Part shown: piece by piece, positions 43,124-52,853 of the stretch
Numbering within the stretch: position 1 is the stretch's first letter
Layout: every line of letters starts with the position of its first letter
From: Erysipelotrichaceae bacterium
Lineage (GTDB): Bacteria > Bacillota_I > Bacilli_A > Erysipelotrichales > Erysipelotrichaceae
Reading direction: 5' to 3'
Assembly (NCBI GenBank): GCA_022772735.1
Contig: JALEZD010000009.1
Coordinates: 1-64,000, forward strand
DNA length: 64,000 nt
The notes under the pieces: generated by a model
The model's input: only the letters and a program-made list of their open reading frames with translations
What the model was told of the DNA's origin: nothing
Databases searched by the model: none
Position numbers and translations under genes: made by a program

Positions 43124-43135
43124 ATAACCTTTTTT
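43108..43135. terminator. Bidirectional terminator containing two overlapping stop codons
   Basis: AAAAAAGGTTA pairs with TAACCTTTTTT around ATTAAA. The stops of the YcxB-like gene (+) and the AlaX-type gene (-) both lie in the loop region, so the structure serves both transcripts. Confidence 0.88.
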
Positions 43136-44232
43136 ATAATATTTATTAATTCTTCTTTTTGATTATTTGTTTTAAAACAAATAACTTTTGGATTGCCTCC
43201 TCCAGATACTTCAATTTCTTGTTTTATTTTTTCAAAAATATTTTTTGCATTATCATCTTTAGATATTATTGAAACATTTATGGTATTATCAAAATCTGAA
43301 ATTATAACCATTAAGTTTTCAATGTGAGGTAGTATATACATTGAAATATATCTTAGTGAGTTTAAATCACAGTTATCATATATTTTTATTTTTTGAATAT
43401 CGTTTAATATTTCTTTTGCTTTAAATGTTAATACTTCTTTTTTTAATGCTTCATTTTCTGATTTTAAGTCTTTATTATCTTTTAAAATTTTATCCAAATT
43501 AGGTATTATGTCATCTTTTGTACCGCTTAGTTTATGACTTATATCTTTGATTAAAGAATGATATTCTTTTAGTCTTTGATTAGTAACAATATTACAAGTT
43601 ATATGGATTCTTGTACCTCTAGATGTTTTTTCACTATCTAAAACAACAAAGCTTTGAATTTGAGAGGTTTTATTCACATGTAATGTACTACAAGGTTGAG
43701 AATCTAAATTTTTAAATTCAACAATTCTTACAAAATCATATTTTTTATAATCAGGATTATTGTAATTACATCCTTTTATATATGAAAGGTTTAAATTTAC
43801 ATCATCTCTTATTACATTATTCATAAAGTTAGATACATCATCTAGATGGTTTTTTGGAAGTTCTTTCGTGTTTATTTCATACCATTGATTTGAAGGGTTT
43901 ACTCCAATCGCAACAATTTTTATATCTAGTTTTTCATAAAATCCATCTAGTATATGTAGTGCACTTTGTATTGATGTATTAATAAATCTTCTGTCTAGAT
44001 TTACTTGCATATTTATTGGGTTTTTTAAAATACCATCAACTTTATGATATAGTTTATCACCAATCCATTTTAAGTCTTGTACTTCAAGATTGTTTATCTT
44101 TCCATTATCAGAAAGCATTCCTCCTTTTTCTCCATAAAAAACAGTGTCTTCAAATAAATAGTAGCCATCTATAAATTCTTTTATTTTTGTGGTTAATGAC
44201 ACATTTAAAAAATTATCATAGTTTTTGTTCAT
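43120..44232 (-). CDS. AlaX-type alanyl-tRNA editing protein
   Basis: The 370-residue protein has an AlaRS-like editing domain (about 1-235) with FEDTVFYGEKGGMLSD near the N-terminus, a coiled-coil-like stretch (about 245-275) and a C-terminal DHHA1-like domain ending in SGGGNPKVICF. It should hydrolyse mischarged Ser- or Gly-tRNA(Ala). The first zinc motif, normally HxxxH, reads QSALH, so one ligand is Gln; the second motif CSTLH retains Cys and His. Activity may therefore be altered. The length fits the long AlaX form. Confidence 0.85.
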   Translation of the reverse strand: MNKNYDNFLNVSLTTKIKEFIDGYYLFEDTVFYGEKGGMLSDNGKINNLEVQDLKWIGDKLYHKVDGILKNPINMQVNLDRRFINTSIQSALHILDGFYEKLDIKIVAIGVNPSNQWYEINTKELPKNHLDDVSNFMNNVIRDDVNLNLSYIKGCNYNNPDYKKYDFVRIVEFKNLDSQPCSTLHVNKTSQIQSFVVLDSEKTSRGTRIHITCNIVTNQRLKEYHSLIKDISHKLSGTKDDIIPNLDKILKDNKDLKSENEALKKEVLTFKAKEILNDIQKIKIYDNCDLNSLRYISMYILPHIENLMVIISDFDNTINVSIISKDDNAKNIFEKIKQEIEVSGGGNPKVICFKTNNQKEELINIIKKVI

Positions 44233-44328
44233 AACAACAAACCTTCTTTCTAAAGATATTATATACCATTATAAATATTAATAATGTACATAAAGTGTGT
44301 TATTATTTGATTGATTAAGGAGGTAATA

Positions 44329-44637
44329 ATGAAAAAAGAATATTTAATATATATTTTATTAATGTTAAATTATTATGTAATTCCGCCACTTTTTATAATA
44401 GATACTGGAAGTGGAATGTTTATAATGTTGATATTTGTTCCATTGATGGTTTTCTTTCTTTCATTATTATATTCGAAAATAAAAGGTTTTAAATGGTATT
44501 TTTCAATTGTAGTTTCACTACTTTGGATACCTTCGGTTTATATTTTTTATAATGATAGCGCATTAGTGTATTGCTTAATATATTGTGCTGTTAGCTTTAC
44601 TGGTCAATTAATTGGCAACTTTTTCAAGAAACAGTAA
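44329..44637 (+). CDS. Small membrane protein, function unknown
   Basis: The 102-residue protein has three hydrophobic segments (about 6-22, 28-47 and 55-95, the last possibly two helices) and a C-terminal Lys-Lys-Gln. I recognise no family. The frame is open from TTG at 44311, but AAGGAGGT before the ATG at 44329 fixes the start. It lies just upstream of the str operon on the same strand but is separated from rpsL by a promoter. Confidence 0.7.
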   Translation: MKKEYLIYILLMLNYYVIPPLFIIDTGSGMFIMLIFVPLMVFFLSLLYSKIKGFKWYFSIVVSLLWIPSVYIFYNDSALVYCLIYCAVSFTGQLIGNFFKKQ

Positions 44638-44656
44638 AAATTACATCTATAATATA

Positions 44657-44686
44657 TTGACTTTTAATGTGTATTTATAGTATTAT
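44657..44686 (+). promoter_or_regulatory. Promoter of the str operon
   Basis: TTGACT (44657-44662) and TATTAT (44681-44686) are separated by 18 bases, about 105 bases before rpsL. The -35 matches the consensus at five of six positions. Confidence 0.65.
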
Positions 44687-44707
44687 ACTATGGCTTAGCA
44701 ATTTATG

Positions 44708-44765
44708 AGTTTTCGTATGAAAACTATTATTTAGGCTAAAGTTTGGCACACCTAGAAATGTGTGC
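44708..44765 (+). promoter_or_regulatory. Structured leader of rpsL
   Basis: Two perfect hairpins lie in the leader: AGTTTTC-GTAT-GAAAACT (44708-44725) and GCACAC with GTGTGC around CTAGAAAT (44746-44765). No T-run follows either. They may serve translational or mRNA-stability control of the str operon; the mechanism is not evident. Confidence 0.5.
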
Positions 44766-44788
44766 ATATTCTGAAAGGAGAAATATTA

Positions 44789-45208
44789 ATGCCAACTATA
44801 AATCAATTGGTTCGTAAAGGTCGTACTGATAAAGTTTGGAAATCAAAATCACCAGCTTTAAATAGAGGTTATAACTCATTAAGAACAGCTACAACTGACC
44901 AAACAAGCCCACAAAAAAGAGGTGTATGTACTCGTGTAGGAACAATGACACCTAAAAAACCAAACTCAGCATTACGTAAATATGCCCGTGTACGTTTATC
45001 AAACGGAATGGAAGTAACTGCGTATATTCCAGGAATTGGACACAACTTACAAGAACACAGTGTTGTTATGATAAGAGGTGGACGTGTTAAAGACCTACCA
45101 GGGGTTAGATATCACATTATTCGTGGTGTATTAGACTGCGCAGGAGTTAATAACCGTAACCAATCACGTTCTTTATATGGAACTAAAAAGCCTAAGGCTT
45201 CAAAGTAG
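44789..45208 (+). CDS. rpsL: 30S ribosomal protein S12
   Basis: The 139-residue protein has the S12 signatures [18 protein letters not shown] and [17 protein letters not shown]. The two lysines at which streptomycin-resistance changes usually occur (TPKKPNS and RVKDLPG) are present, so no resistance allele is visible. It sits at the decoding centre of the small subunit. AAAGGAG precedes the ATG; an earlier in-frame start is not credible. First gene of the str operon. Confidence 0.98.
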   Translation: MPTINQLVRKGRTDKVWKSKSPALNRGYNSLRTATTDQTSPQKRGVCTRVGTMTPKKPNSALRKYARVRLSNGMEVTAYIPGIGHNLQEHSVVMIRGGRVKDLPGVRYHIIRGVLDCAGVNNRNQSRSLYGTKKPKASK

Positions 45209-45219
45209 GAGGTTAAGTA

Positions 45220-45690
45220 ATGTCAAGAAAGGGTAATATTACAAGAAGAGATGTAGTTGCTGATCCAATTTACAATTCAAAACTTGTAACAAAATTAATC
45301 AACAAAATTATGCTTGATGGAAAAAGAGGAGTTGCTCAAACAATTCTATATAATGCTTTTGACATCGTTGAAGCAAAAACAGGTGAACAACCAATGGCTA
45401 TCTTTGAAAAAGCACTTGGAAATGTTATGCCTTTATTAGAACTAAAAGTTAGACGTGTAGGTGGTTCAAACTACCAAGTACCTATTGAAGTTAGCGCAGA
45501 AAGAAAATTAACTTTAGGATTAAGATGGATAGTTAACTATTCTAGATTACGTCATGAAAAAACAATGGAACAAAGACTTGCAGGAGAAATCATGGATGCA
45601 GCAAACGGAACTGGTGCATCTGTTAAGAAAAGAGAAGATACTCACAAAATGGCAGAAGCTAATAAAGCTTACGCACATTATCGTTGGTAA
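45220..45690 (+). CDS. rpsG: 30S ribosomal protein S7
   Basis: The 156-residue protein is full length and has typical S7 sequences, including the start [12 protein letters not shown] and [12 protein letters not shown]. It binds the 3' domain of 16S rRNA. It follows rpsL by 11 bases with AGGAGGT upstream of the ATG, in standard str-operon order. Confidence 0.98.
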   Translation: MSRKGNITRRDVVADPIYNSKLVTKLINKIMLDGKRGVAQTILYNAFDIVEAKTGEQPMAIFEKALGNVMPLLELKVRRVGGSNYQVPIEVSAERKLTLGLRWIVNYSRLRHEKTMEQRLAGEIMDAANGTGASVKKREDTHKMAEANKAYAHYRW

Positions 45691-45708
45691 TCAGGAGAGG
45701 AGAGTTAA

Positions 45709-47784
45709 ATGGCTAGAAAGTTTGATTTAGCACATACAAGAAATATCGGAATCATGGCTCACATTGATGCTGGTAAGACTACAACTACTGAACGTATTCT
45801 TTACTACACTGGTAAAACTCATAAAATCGGTGAAACTCACGATGGTGCAAGCCAAATGGACTGGATGGCTCAAGAACAAGAGCGTGGTATTACAATCACT
45901 TCAGCAGCAACAACTGCAGAATGGAAAGAACACAGAATTAATATCATAGATACTCCAGGTCACGTAGACTTTACAGTTGAAGTTGAACGTTCATTACGTG
46001 TACTTGATGGTGCAGTTACAGTTTTAGACTCAAAAGCAGGTGTAGAACCTCAAACAGAAACTGTTTGGAGACAAGCTACAACTTATAAAGTTCCTCGTAT
46101 TGTATTCTGTAATAAAATGGATGCGACTGGTGCAGATTTCACAATGTCAGTTAACTCAATTGGAAATAGATTAGGAGCAAAAGCAGCTGCTATTCAAATG
46201 CCAATTGGTGCAGAAAATACATTCAGAGGTATTATTGACCTTGTTGAAAGAAAACAACACATGTATTTGGATGATACAGGAAAAAATATTCAAACAACTG
46301 AAATTGCAAGTGAATTTGTTGATGAGGCAGAATCTTTAAGAGCAAAACTTGTTGAAGCATGTGCAGATTATGATGAAGAAGTTATGATGAAAGTTCTTGA
46401 AGGTGAAGAACCAACAGTTGAAGAAATTAAACGTGCAATAAGAGCTGGGGTTATTTCTTCAGAATTCTTCCCTGTATTATGTGGTTCTGCATATAAAAAC
46501 AAAGGTGTTCAATTAATGCTTGACGCAGTTATTGAATATTTACCATCACCACTTGATATTCCGTCAATTAAAGGACATTTAGAAGATGGAAGTGAAGCAG
46601 AAAGAAAAGCTGGAGATAGCGAACCATTTGCAGCTTTAGCATTTAAAGTTATGACTGACCCATTTGTTGGTAGATTAACTTTCTTCCGTGTTTATTCAGG
46701 AACTGCAACTTCAGGAAGTTATGTATTAAATGCTACTAAAGATCAAAGAGAAAGATTTAGTAGAATTGTGCAAATGCACGCTAACCATAGAGAAGAAATT
46801 AGTGAAGTTTACTCAGGTGATATCGCAGCTGCAGTTGGATTAAAAACAACTACAACTGGAGATACATTATGTGATGAAAAACATCCGATTATTCTTGAAT
46901 CAATGGTTTTCCCTGAACCAGTTATCCAAATGTCTGTTGAGCCAAAAACAAAAAATGACTCAGATAAAATGGGTGTTGCTCTTGGAAAACTTGCTGAAGA
47001 AGATCCAACTTTCAAAACATATACTGATGAAGAAACAGGACAAACTATCATTGCTGGTATGGGTGAATTACACTTAGACATCATCGTTGATAGAATGCGC
47101 CGTGAATTCAAAGTTGAATGTAATGTTGGTGCTCCACAAGTTGCTTATAGAGAAACAATTCGTCAAGCTGCTGAGTGTGAAGGTAAATTCGTTAGACAAT
47201 CTGGTGGACGTGGACAATATGGACATGTTTGGATTAAGTTTGAACCTAATGAAGAAGGAAAAGGATTTGAATTTATTGATGCTATCGTTGGAGGAACAGT
47301 TCCTCGTGAGTATATTAAGCCAACTCAAGATGGACTTGAAGCTGCATTAAACAATGGTTTAATGGCTGGTTATCCAATCGTAGATATTAAAGCAACTTTA
47401 TTTGATGGTTCTTACCATGATGTAGACTCATCAGAAATGGCTTATAAAGTTGCAGCAAGCTTAGCTTTAAAAGAAGCAGCTAAAAAATGTAAGCCAGTAT
47501 TATTAGAACCAATCATGGGTGTTGATGTTACAGCCCCTGCTGAATATTTAGGTAGTGTTATGGGAGATATCACAAAACGTCGTGGACAAATCCGTGACCA
47601 AGAAGAAATCGGTAATGCTATTAAAGTTAAAGCATATGTACCATTATCAGAAATGTTTGGTTATGCTACAGACCTAAGATCTTTCACTCAAGGTCGTGGT
47701 AACTATGTAATGCAAATGGATCATTATTCTGAAGTTCCTAAGAGCATTGCAGAAGATATTGCTAAGAAAAACACTCGTGAATAA
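45709..47784 (+). CDS. fusA: Elongation factor G
   Basis: The 691-residue GTPase has G1 [11 protein letters not shown] (about 17-27), G3 DTPGHVDF (about 81-88) and G4 NKMD, followed by domains II-V. It drives ribosomal translocation. Codon use (CGT for Arg, AAC for Asn) is more biased than in surrounding genes, as expected for a highly expressed gene. GGAGAGG precedes the ATG. Confidence 0.98.
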   Translation: MARKFDLAHTRNIGIMAHIDAGKTTTTERILYYTGKTHKIGETHDGASQMDWMAQEQERGITITSAATTAEWKEHRINIIDTPGHVDFTVEVERSLRVLDGAVTVLDSKAGVEPQTETVWRQATTYKVPRIVFCNKMDATGADFTMSVNSIGNRLGAKAAAIQMPIGAENTFRGIIDLVERKQHMYLDDTGKNIQTTEIASEFVDEAESLRAKLVEACADYDEEVMMKVLEGEEPTVEEIKRAIRAGVISSEFFPVLCGSAYKNKGVQLMLDAVIEYLPSPLDIPSIKGHLEDGSEAERKAGDSEPFAALAFKVMTDPFVGRLTFFRVYSGTATSGSYVLNATKDQRERFSRIVQMHANHREEISEVYSGDIAAAVGLKTTTTGDTLCDEKHPIILESMVFPEPVIQMSVEPKTKNDSDKMGVALGKLAEEDPTFKTYTDEETGQTIIAGMGELHLDIIVDRMRREFKVECNVGAPQVAYRETIRQAAECEGKFVRQSGGRGQYGHVWIKFEPNEEGKGFEFIDAIVGGTVPREYIKPTQDGLEAALNNGLMAGYPIVDIKATLFDGSYHDVDSSEMAYKVAASLALKEAAKKCKPVLLEPIMGVDVTAPAEYLGSVMGDITKRRGQIRDQEEIGNAIKVKAYVPLSEMFGYATDLRSFTQGRGNYVMQMDHYSEVPKSIAEDIAKKNTRE

Positions 47785-47792
47785 TTGTTAAA

Positions 47793-47806
47793 GAATATTG
47801 CAATAT
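47793..47806. other. Palindrome between fusA and tuf
   Basis: AATATTGCAATATT is a perfect 14-base palindrome in the 85-base space before tuf. It could form a short hairpin in the polycistronic message or mark a secondary tuf promoter region. No clear role. Confidence 0.35.
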
Positions 47807-47869
47807 TTGATTGTTTATCTTACAATGAATTATGGTTAAATCTAAAAGAAATATAGGAGGATTTGCAAA

Positions 47870-49054
47870 ATGGCAAAGCAAAAATTTGACAGATCGTTAG
47901 AACACGTTAACATCGGTACAATTGGTCACGTTGACCACGGTAAAACTACATTAACTGCAGCTATCACTAACCACTTAGCAAAGTCTGGTTTAGCTGAAGC
48001 TAAAGCTTATGACCAAATCGACGGAGCGCCTGAAGAAAAGGCTAGAGGTATCACTATTAATACTGCTCACGTTGAATACAAAACAAACAGCAGACACTAT
48101 GCACACGTTGACTGTCCAGGTCACGCAGACTATATCAAAAACATGATTACTGGTGCTGCTCAAATGGACGGATCAATTCTAGTTGTTGCTGCAACTGATG
48201 GACCAATGCCACAAACTCGTGAACACATCTTATTATCACGCCAAGTGGGAGTTCCTCGTATGGTTGTTTTCTTAAACAAATGCGATATGGTTGATGACCC
48301 AGAATTAGTTGATTTAGTAGAAATGGAAGTTCGTGAACTTCTTTCTGAATATGGATTTGATGGAGACAATACTCCAGTTATCCGTGGTTCAGCATTAAAA
48401 GCTCTTGAAGGTGATGCTACATGGAGCGCAAAAATTGATGAATTAATGGAAGCTGTTGATACTTGGATCCCAACTCCAACTCATGAAACAGACAAACCAT
48501 TCTTAATGGCTGTTGAAGACGTATTCACAATCACAGGTCGTGGTACAGTTGCTACTGGACGTGTTGAACGTGGTAAATTAAACCTTAACGAAGAAGTTGA
48601 AATCGTTGGTATTCACCCAACTAAGAAAACTGTTGTTACAGGTATCGAAATGTTCCGTAAATTATTAGACTTCGCTGAAGCTGGAGATAATATCGGTGCA
48701 TTACTTCGTGGTGTAAACCGTGATGAAGTTGAACGTGGACAAGTATTAGCTAAACCTGGTTCAGTTACACCTCATACTGAATTCAAAGCTCAAGTTTACG
48801 TATTAACAAAAGAAGAAGGTGGACGTCATACACCATTCGTGTCTAACTACCGTCCTCAATTCTATTTCCGTACTACAGACGTTACAGGTATTATCAAACT
48901 TCCTGCTGGAGTTGAAATGGTTATGCCTGGAGACAACATCGAAATGACTGTTGAATTAATTTCACCAATCGCTGTTGAACAAGGAACTAAGTTCTCAATT
49001 CGTGAAGGTGGAAGAACTGTAGGTTCAGGAAACATTATCGAAATTACTAAGTAG
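47870..49054 (+). CDS. tuf: Elongation factor Tu
   Basis: The 394-residue GTPase has G1 [10 protein letters not shown] (about 19-28), DCPGHADYI (about 81-89) and NKCD (about 136-139). It delivers aminoacyl-tRNA to the ribosome. Length and sequence are standard, and codon use is the most biased in the window. AGGAGG precedes the ATG and a strong terminator follows. Confidence 0.98.
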   Translation: MAKQKFDRSLEHVNIGTIGHVDHGKTTLTAAITNHLAKSGLAEAKAYDQIDGAPEEKARGITINTAHVEYKTNSRHYAHVDCPGHADYIKNMITGAAQMDGSILVVAATDGPMPQTREHILLSRQVGVPRMVVFLNKCDMVDDPELVDLVEMEVRELLSEYGFDGDNTPVIRGSALKALEGDATWSAKIDELMEAVDTWIPTPTHETDKPFLMAVEDVFTITGRGTVATGRVERGKLNLNEEVEIVGIHPTKKTVVTGIEMFRKLLDFAEAGDNIGALLRGVNRDEVERGQVLAKPGSVTPHTEFKAQVYVLTKEEGGRHTPFVSNYRPQFYFRTTDVTGIIKLPAGVEMVMPGDNIEMTVELISPIAVEQGTKFSIREGGRTVGSGNIIEITK

Positions 49055-49066
49055 TTTAAAAAAATA

Positions 49067-49096
49067 AAACACGACTCATATAGTCGTGTTTTTTTG
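49067..49096 (+). terminator. Terminator of the str operon
   Basis: AACACGACT pairs perfectly with AGTCGTGTT around CATAT, followed by TTTTT. It overlaps the last codons of the convergent histidine kinase gene. Confidence 0.92.
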
Positions 49097-50395
49097 TGCT
49101 TCTTTAAATATTAGTTTTGTTTTTAAGCCAGGATTATTATAGCTAAATTCAACCTTTGCATTATGTATATTTATAATTTGTTTTACAATTACAATTCCCA
49201 TTCCATGAGAGTCATAGTTTGTTGTTTTATTTTGTAAAAGTTTAATATTTTCTTCGCTAATATTTCCATTATCAGAAATTTCTATAATAATATTGTCGCT
49301 ATCTTTAATTATACCGAACTTAATTTTTATGTTTTTATTGTGGTTAATAGAGTTATTTAATATATTTCTTATTGTTCTCTCAATCAGTATTTTATTACCA
49401 TAAATAAAATAATCTTCTTTTGGTATATTAAAGTCTATATTTATATTTTCATAACTATTAAAGTATTCTACAATGATTTCTCTAGAAATTGAATTAATAC
49501 TTAGTGGTATAAATGTTTTTGAATAATCTTTATCATCTAATAAAAAACTAAAATTAAAGTTTTTTAATATTTCCTGCATTAGTTCAATTTGTTGTTTTAT
49601 ATCCTCAATTTCTTTATTTGTGCCTATCTTTTTTTCTAGTTTTTCAATTTTTGCAATAATTAATGTTAGTGGATTTCTTAAGTCATGACTTACTCCTCTA
49701 ATCCAATGGCTTTTCATTCTTTTGGTTTCTTCTAAAATATTAGAAGTATGATTTATAGCTTCCTTTATTTCTGATAGGTTACCATTTTCATCAATACTTG
49801 TGCTTTTGTTGTTGGATAAATTAATTAATGCATTTTTTATTGGTTTAATTTCTTTTAAAAAATTTGATTTTGTTTTTAAATAGATGATTAAAATAATTAA
49901 AACTATTGATAAAAATATACTTAAACCAATTGTTAATATTTCTTTCAATAAGTCAAAATTATAATAATTTGAAGGAAATTTATCATAATAATTGATAGGA
50001 TATCCAATAATAATCAATGAATCTTCAAATACATATGTAAATACAGGGTAATCTTCCAAATACCATCTAGAAAATTTTGCAACATCACTTAGAGAATATT
50101 TTTTTTGAAGTTTTTGTGGTAAGTTTAAACTATCTTTTATCTCTCCAGAATCATTTAAAACCATAATCCAAATATTATTATTTTTTAAATCTTTTTTTAA
50201 TTTAGGGTTAAATTGAATACTACCATTTTCTATGATTGATTTATATAGATATGGTGGAGTTAACCTATTTGATTTATGATCGTACATTGTATAAAAACTT
50301 AGCGAGAAAAATAAAATAGTTCCAACAACAATTAAACTAAAAATTAGTAAAAATATTTTTATTAGTAATTTTGAAAAAAATTTAACAGTATTCAC
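49076..50395 (-). CDS. Sensor histidine kinase
   Basis: The 439-residue protein has an N-terminal membrane helix (about 10-34), an extracellular sensor region (about 35-150), a second helix (about 153-175), the phosphoacceptor motif GVSHDLRNPLTL with His237, and a HATPase domain with NNSINHNK, ISDNGN and SHGMGIVI. It signals to the response regulator encoded just upstream. The start is GTG, set by AAAGGTGA six bases upstream. The divergent LanFEG-type transporter is the probable target, suggesting a cationic-peptide sensor. Confidence 0.92.
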   Translation of the reverse strand: MNTVKFFSKLLIKIFLLIFSLIVVGTILFFSLSFYTMYDHKSNRLTPPYLYKSIIENGSIQFNPKLKKDLKNNNIWIMVLNDSGEIKDSLNLPQKLQKKYSLSDVAKFSRWYLEDYPVFTYVFEDSLIIIGYPINYYDKFPSNYYNFDLLKEILTIGLSIFLSIVLIILIIYLKTKSNFLKEIKPIKNALINLSNNKSTSIDENGNLSEIKEAINHTSNILEETKRMKSHWIRGVSHDLRNPLTLIIAKIEKLEKKIGTNKEIEDIKQQIELMQEILKNFNFSFLLDDKDYSKTFIPLSINSISREIIVEYFNSYENINIDFNIPKEDYFIYGNKILIERTIRNILNNSINHNKNIKIKFGIIKDSDNIIIEISDNGNISEENIKLLQNKTTNYDSHGMGIVIVKQIINIHNAKVEFSYNNPGLKTKLIFKEAQKNTTI

Positions 50396-50396
50396 T

Positions 50397-51086
50397 TTAG
50401 TTCACCTTTAATTTGTATCCTAAACCTTTAATTGTGATTAAATTTTTTGGCTTGGAAGGATTGTCTTCTATTTTTTGTCTAATTTTTCTAATATGTGCCA
50501 TTAATGAATTATCATAGCCTATATTTTCTTGTCCCCAAACTTTGAAAAGAATTGATTCTATAGTGATTATTTTATTTCTGTTTTCATATAACACTTCAAG
50601 AATACTATATTCTTTTGCGGTTAGTTGTAATTCACAGTCATTTTTGATAATAACTGCTTTATTAAAATCAATTTTACAATTTTCAAGTTCTACTATTGAC
50701 TTGCTTTGGGGGTAGCATCTATTTAATATTGAATGTATTCTTAGTTGCAAGTCTCTTAATTGAAAAGGTTTAACAATGTAATCATCAGCACCCATTTCAA
50801 ATCCTTTATATTGACTTTCAATATCTGATATTGCGGATAAAAATAAAACAGGTATATTACTATATTTTCTAATATTCTTTAAAATATCAAATCCACTACC
50901 ATCTGGCAACATAATATCTAATATTGCAAAGTCATATGTATTCATCAACAACAAATCAAGAGCTTCATGAGCACTTTTTGCAGAATCAATATTTGTAAAT
51001 CCGCTTTCAAAAAGGAATGTGGTAACCATATTTAATATTTCCACATTATCATCAACAATTAATATTTTTCTATTTACATTTTCCAT
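50397..51086 (-). CDS. OmpR-family response regulator
   Basis: The 229-residue protein has a receiver domain with acidic Asp12/Asp13, the phosphorylated Asp57 in AILDIMLPDG and the KPF loop, and a winged-helix DNA-binding domain (about 130-229) with IRKIRQKIEDNP. It is paired with the kinase gene one base downstream. It probably activates the divergent ABC transporter operon at 51198. Confidence 0.94.
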   Translation of the reverse strand: MENVNRKILIVDDNVEILNMVTTFLFESGFTNIDSAKSAHEALDLLLMNTYDFAILDIMLPDGSGFDILKNIRKYSNIPVLFLSAISDIESQYKGFEMGADDYIVKPFQLRDLQLRIHSILNRCYPQSKSIVELENCKIDFNKAVIIKNDCELQLTAKEYSILEVLYENRNKIITIESILFKVWGQENIGYDNSLMAHIRKIRQKIEDNPSKPKNLITIKGLGYKLKVN

Positions 51087-51197
51087 ATAAAAAAGTATAT
51101 CATGATAATTTCTTTTATATAAAATTTAAGGATGAATTAAGGAAGACATCAATTTGTTTTAAGGATGAGTATTTATACTGTATTTGAGGTGATAAAT

Positions 51198-52103
51198 ATG
51201 GAAGCTATAAAACTAAAAAATGTAAGCAAAAAATATGGAAAGAACATTGTTGTGGATATTGAAGAACTCAATATAGAAAAAAGACAAGTTTATGGTTTGA
51301 TTGGTCCAAATGGTGCAGGTAAATCTACTATTATGAAGATGATTTGTGGTTTAACACAGTCAACTAGTGGAGAAATACTGATAGATGATGATTCATTTAA
51401 TAAAAAAAATAGAAATGAAACTTTAAAAAAGATAGGTTCATTAATTGAATCTCCTTCTTATTATGAAAACTTAAGTGGATATGAGAATTTAACGATAGTT
51501 AGAAAATTAAAAAATCTTAAAGATGAAGATGTTTTTAATGCATTGGAAATTGTTGGTTTAATAAAACATAAGGATAAATTAGTAAAACATTATTCACTTG
51601 GAATGAAACAAAGATTAGGAATTGCGATGGCAATAATAGGAATTCCTAAAATAATAGTTTTAGATGAACCTACAAATGGATTAGATCCAAAGGTTAGAGA
51701 AGAAATAAGAACATTAATACGAAATTTACCATTAAAATATGATACAACTGTTATGGTTTCATCTCATGCATTAGATGAAATTGAAAGAATGGTAAATAAA
51801 ATTGGGATAATAGATAAGGGAAAATTATTATTTCAAGGAGAAATAAATGAATTTAAAAGTAAGTATAGCTCTTTTATATATTTAAGAACTTCTAATAATA
51901 AAAAAGCAGTGAATTTATTAAATTTAAAAGATATGGTTATTGAAAATGATTATATTAAAATTCCTATATTGCCTGATGAAATGATAGCTAAAATTATTTA
52001 CAAACTTATATCTGAAAATATAAATGTTTATCGTATTTATGAAAAAGATAAATCATTAGAAGAGTTATTCATTGAATTTACCGAAAGAGGATTAATAGAA
52101 TGA
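51198..52103 (+). CDS. LanF/BcrA-type ABC transporter ATPase
   Basis: The product is about 301 residues. It has Walker A GPNGAGKST, the signature YSLGMKQRLG, Walker B IIVLDEPTNGLDP and a C-terminal extension. The usual Q-loop Gln is replaced by Glu in LIESPSYYENL, an E-loop reported as typical of lantibiotic self-protection ATPases (LanF) and related BcrA proteins. It powers the two permeases that follow. The frame is open from 51165, but GAGGTGAT places the start at the ATG at 51198. Confidence 0.92.
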   Translation: MEAIKLKNVSKKYGKNIVVDIEELNIEKRQVYGLIGPNGAGKSTIMKMICGLTQSTSGEILIDDDSFNKKNRNETLKKIGSLIESPSYYENLSGYENLTIVRKLKNLKDEDVFNALEIVGLIKHKDKLVKHYSLGMKQRLGIAMAIIGIPKIIVLDEPTNGLDPKVREEIRTLIRNLPLKYDTTVMVSSHALDEIERMVNKIGIIDKGKLLFQGEINEFKSKYSSFIYLRTSNNKKAVNLLNLKDMVIENDYIKIPILPDEMIAKIIYKLISENINVYRIYEKDKSLEELFIEFTERGLIE

Positions 52104-52852
52104 AAAACTTAATTATGCTTTATAACATAGAGAGAAAGAAATTTATTCAAAATAGATTTATATTTATTTTTGCAATATATTTACTAATAAATCTATTTAT
52201 ATGTGGACTACAAGTAAGAAATAATTTTGATAAGAGTACACAAATTGCATGGTATATGCTTTTTGAAGCAAGTATATTTATTAAAGTTATTATTTGCCCA
52301 ATAATGATAGCTTCTATAGTTAGTTATAGTGTTCAAGTTGAACATAATAACAATATGTGGAAAATTTTAAAAAGTAGTGGTGTACCCTTTGATAAACTGT
52401 TTATTGTTAAGTTCATTTATATTTTTAAAAAGTTTATTTTAGTATATATAATTGAATTTTTGATTATATATGTATTTGGTAAGGTTTGTGGAATAACTAG
52501 TTCATTTCCAATTATAGATAGCTTTAAAAAATTAATTGGTATTATTATAATTACTTTTTCAATTTCAATGTTGCATTATCTTATAAGTTTATATTTTTCT
52601 AATCAGGTAATAAGTTTGTCAGTTTCGATTGTTGGTTCATTAATGGGAATTATTTCGATTTTCATTTCAAAGGTACTGATGTATTTATTTGTTTATAGTT
52701 GGTTTGGATTTTTAATGCAGGTTGATTTTGTTAAAAGTTTAGATGTATTTAATATTAGCTTGCGTGAACTTAGTTTGTATCCTATTTTTGCAGGATTAAT
52801 ATTAGGAACAATTTTATTTGTTATAGGAAAGAATATTGAGGTTTGTGATTGA
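52100..52852 (+). CDS. LanE-like ABC transporter permease
   Basis: The 250-residue membrane protein has six hydrophobic segments and no other domain, as in LanE/LanG or BcrB permeases. Its start overlaps the ATPase stop by four bases (ATGA), so it belongs to the same transporter. The likely role is expulsion of a membrane-active peptide antibiotic. Confidence 0.85.
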   Translation: MKNLIMLYNIERKKFIQNRFIFIFAIYLLINLFICGLQVRNNFDKSTQIAWYMLFEASIFIKVIICPIMIASIVSYSVQVEHNNNMWKILKSSGVPFDKLFIVKFIYIFKKFILVYIIEFLIIYVFGKVCGITSSFPIIDSFKKLIGIIIITFSISMLHYLISLYFSNQVISLSVSIVGSLMGIISIFISKVLMYLFVYSWFGFLMQVDFVKSLDVFNISLRELSLYPIFAGLILGTILFVIGKNIEVCD

Positions 52853-52853
52853 T

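Noticed and set aside
43448-43897. Long antisense open frames inside real genes (for example within the AlaX-type, EIIC and GH95 genes)
   Set aside because: They lack ribosome binding sites, overlap well-supported genes completely and have compositions expected of reverse-complement reading of AT-rich coding sequence.
51087-51197. Lantibiotic precursor peptide gene beside the LanFEG-type transporter
   Set aside because: The 111-base divergent space holds promoters and ribosome binding sites only; no Cys/Ser/Thr-rich short frame with a ribosome binding site is visible.
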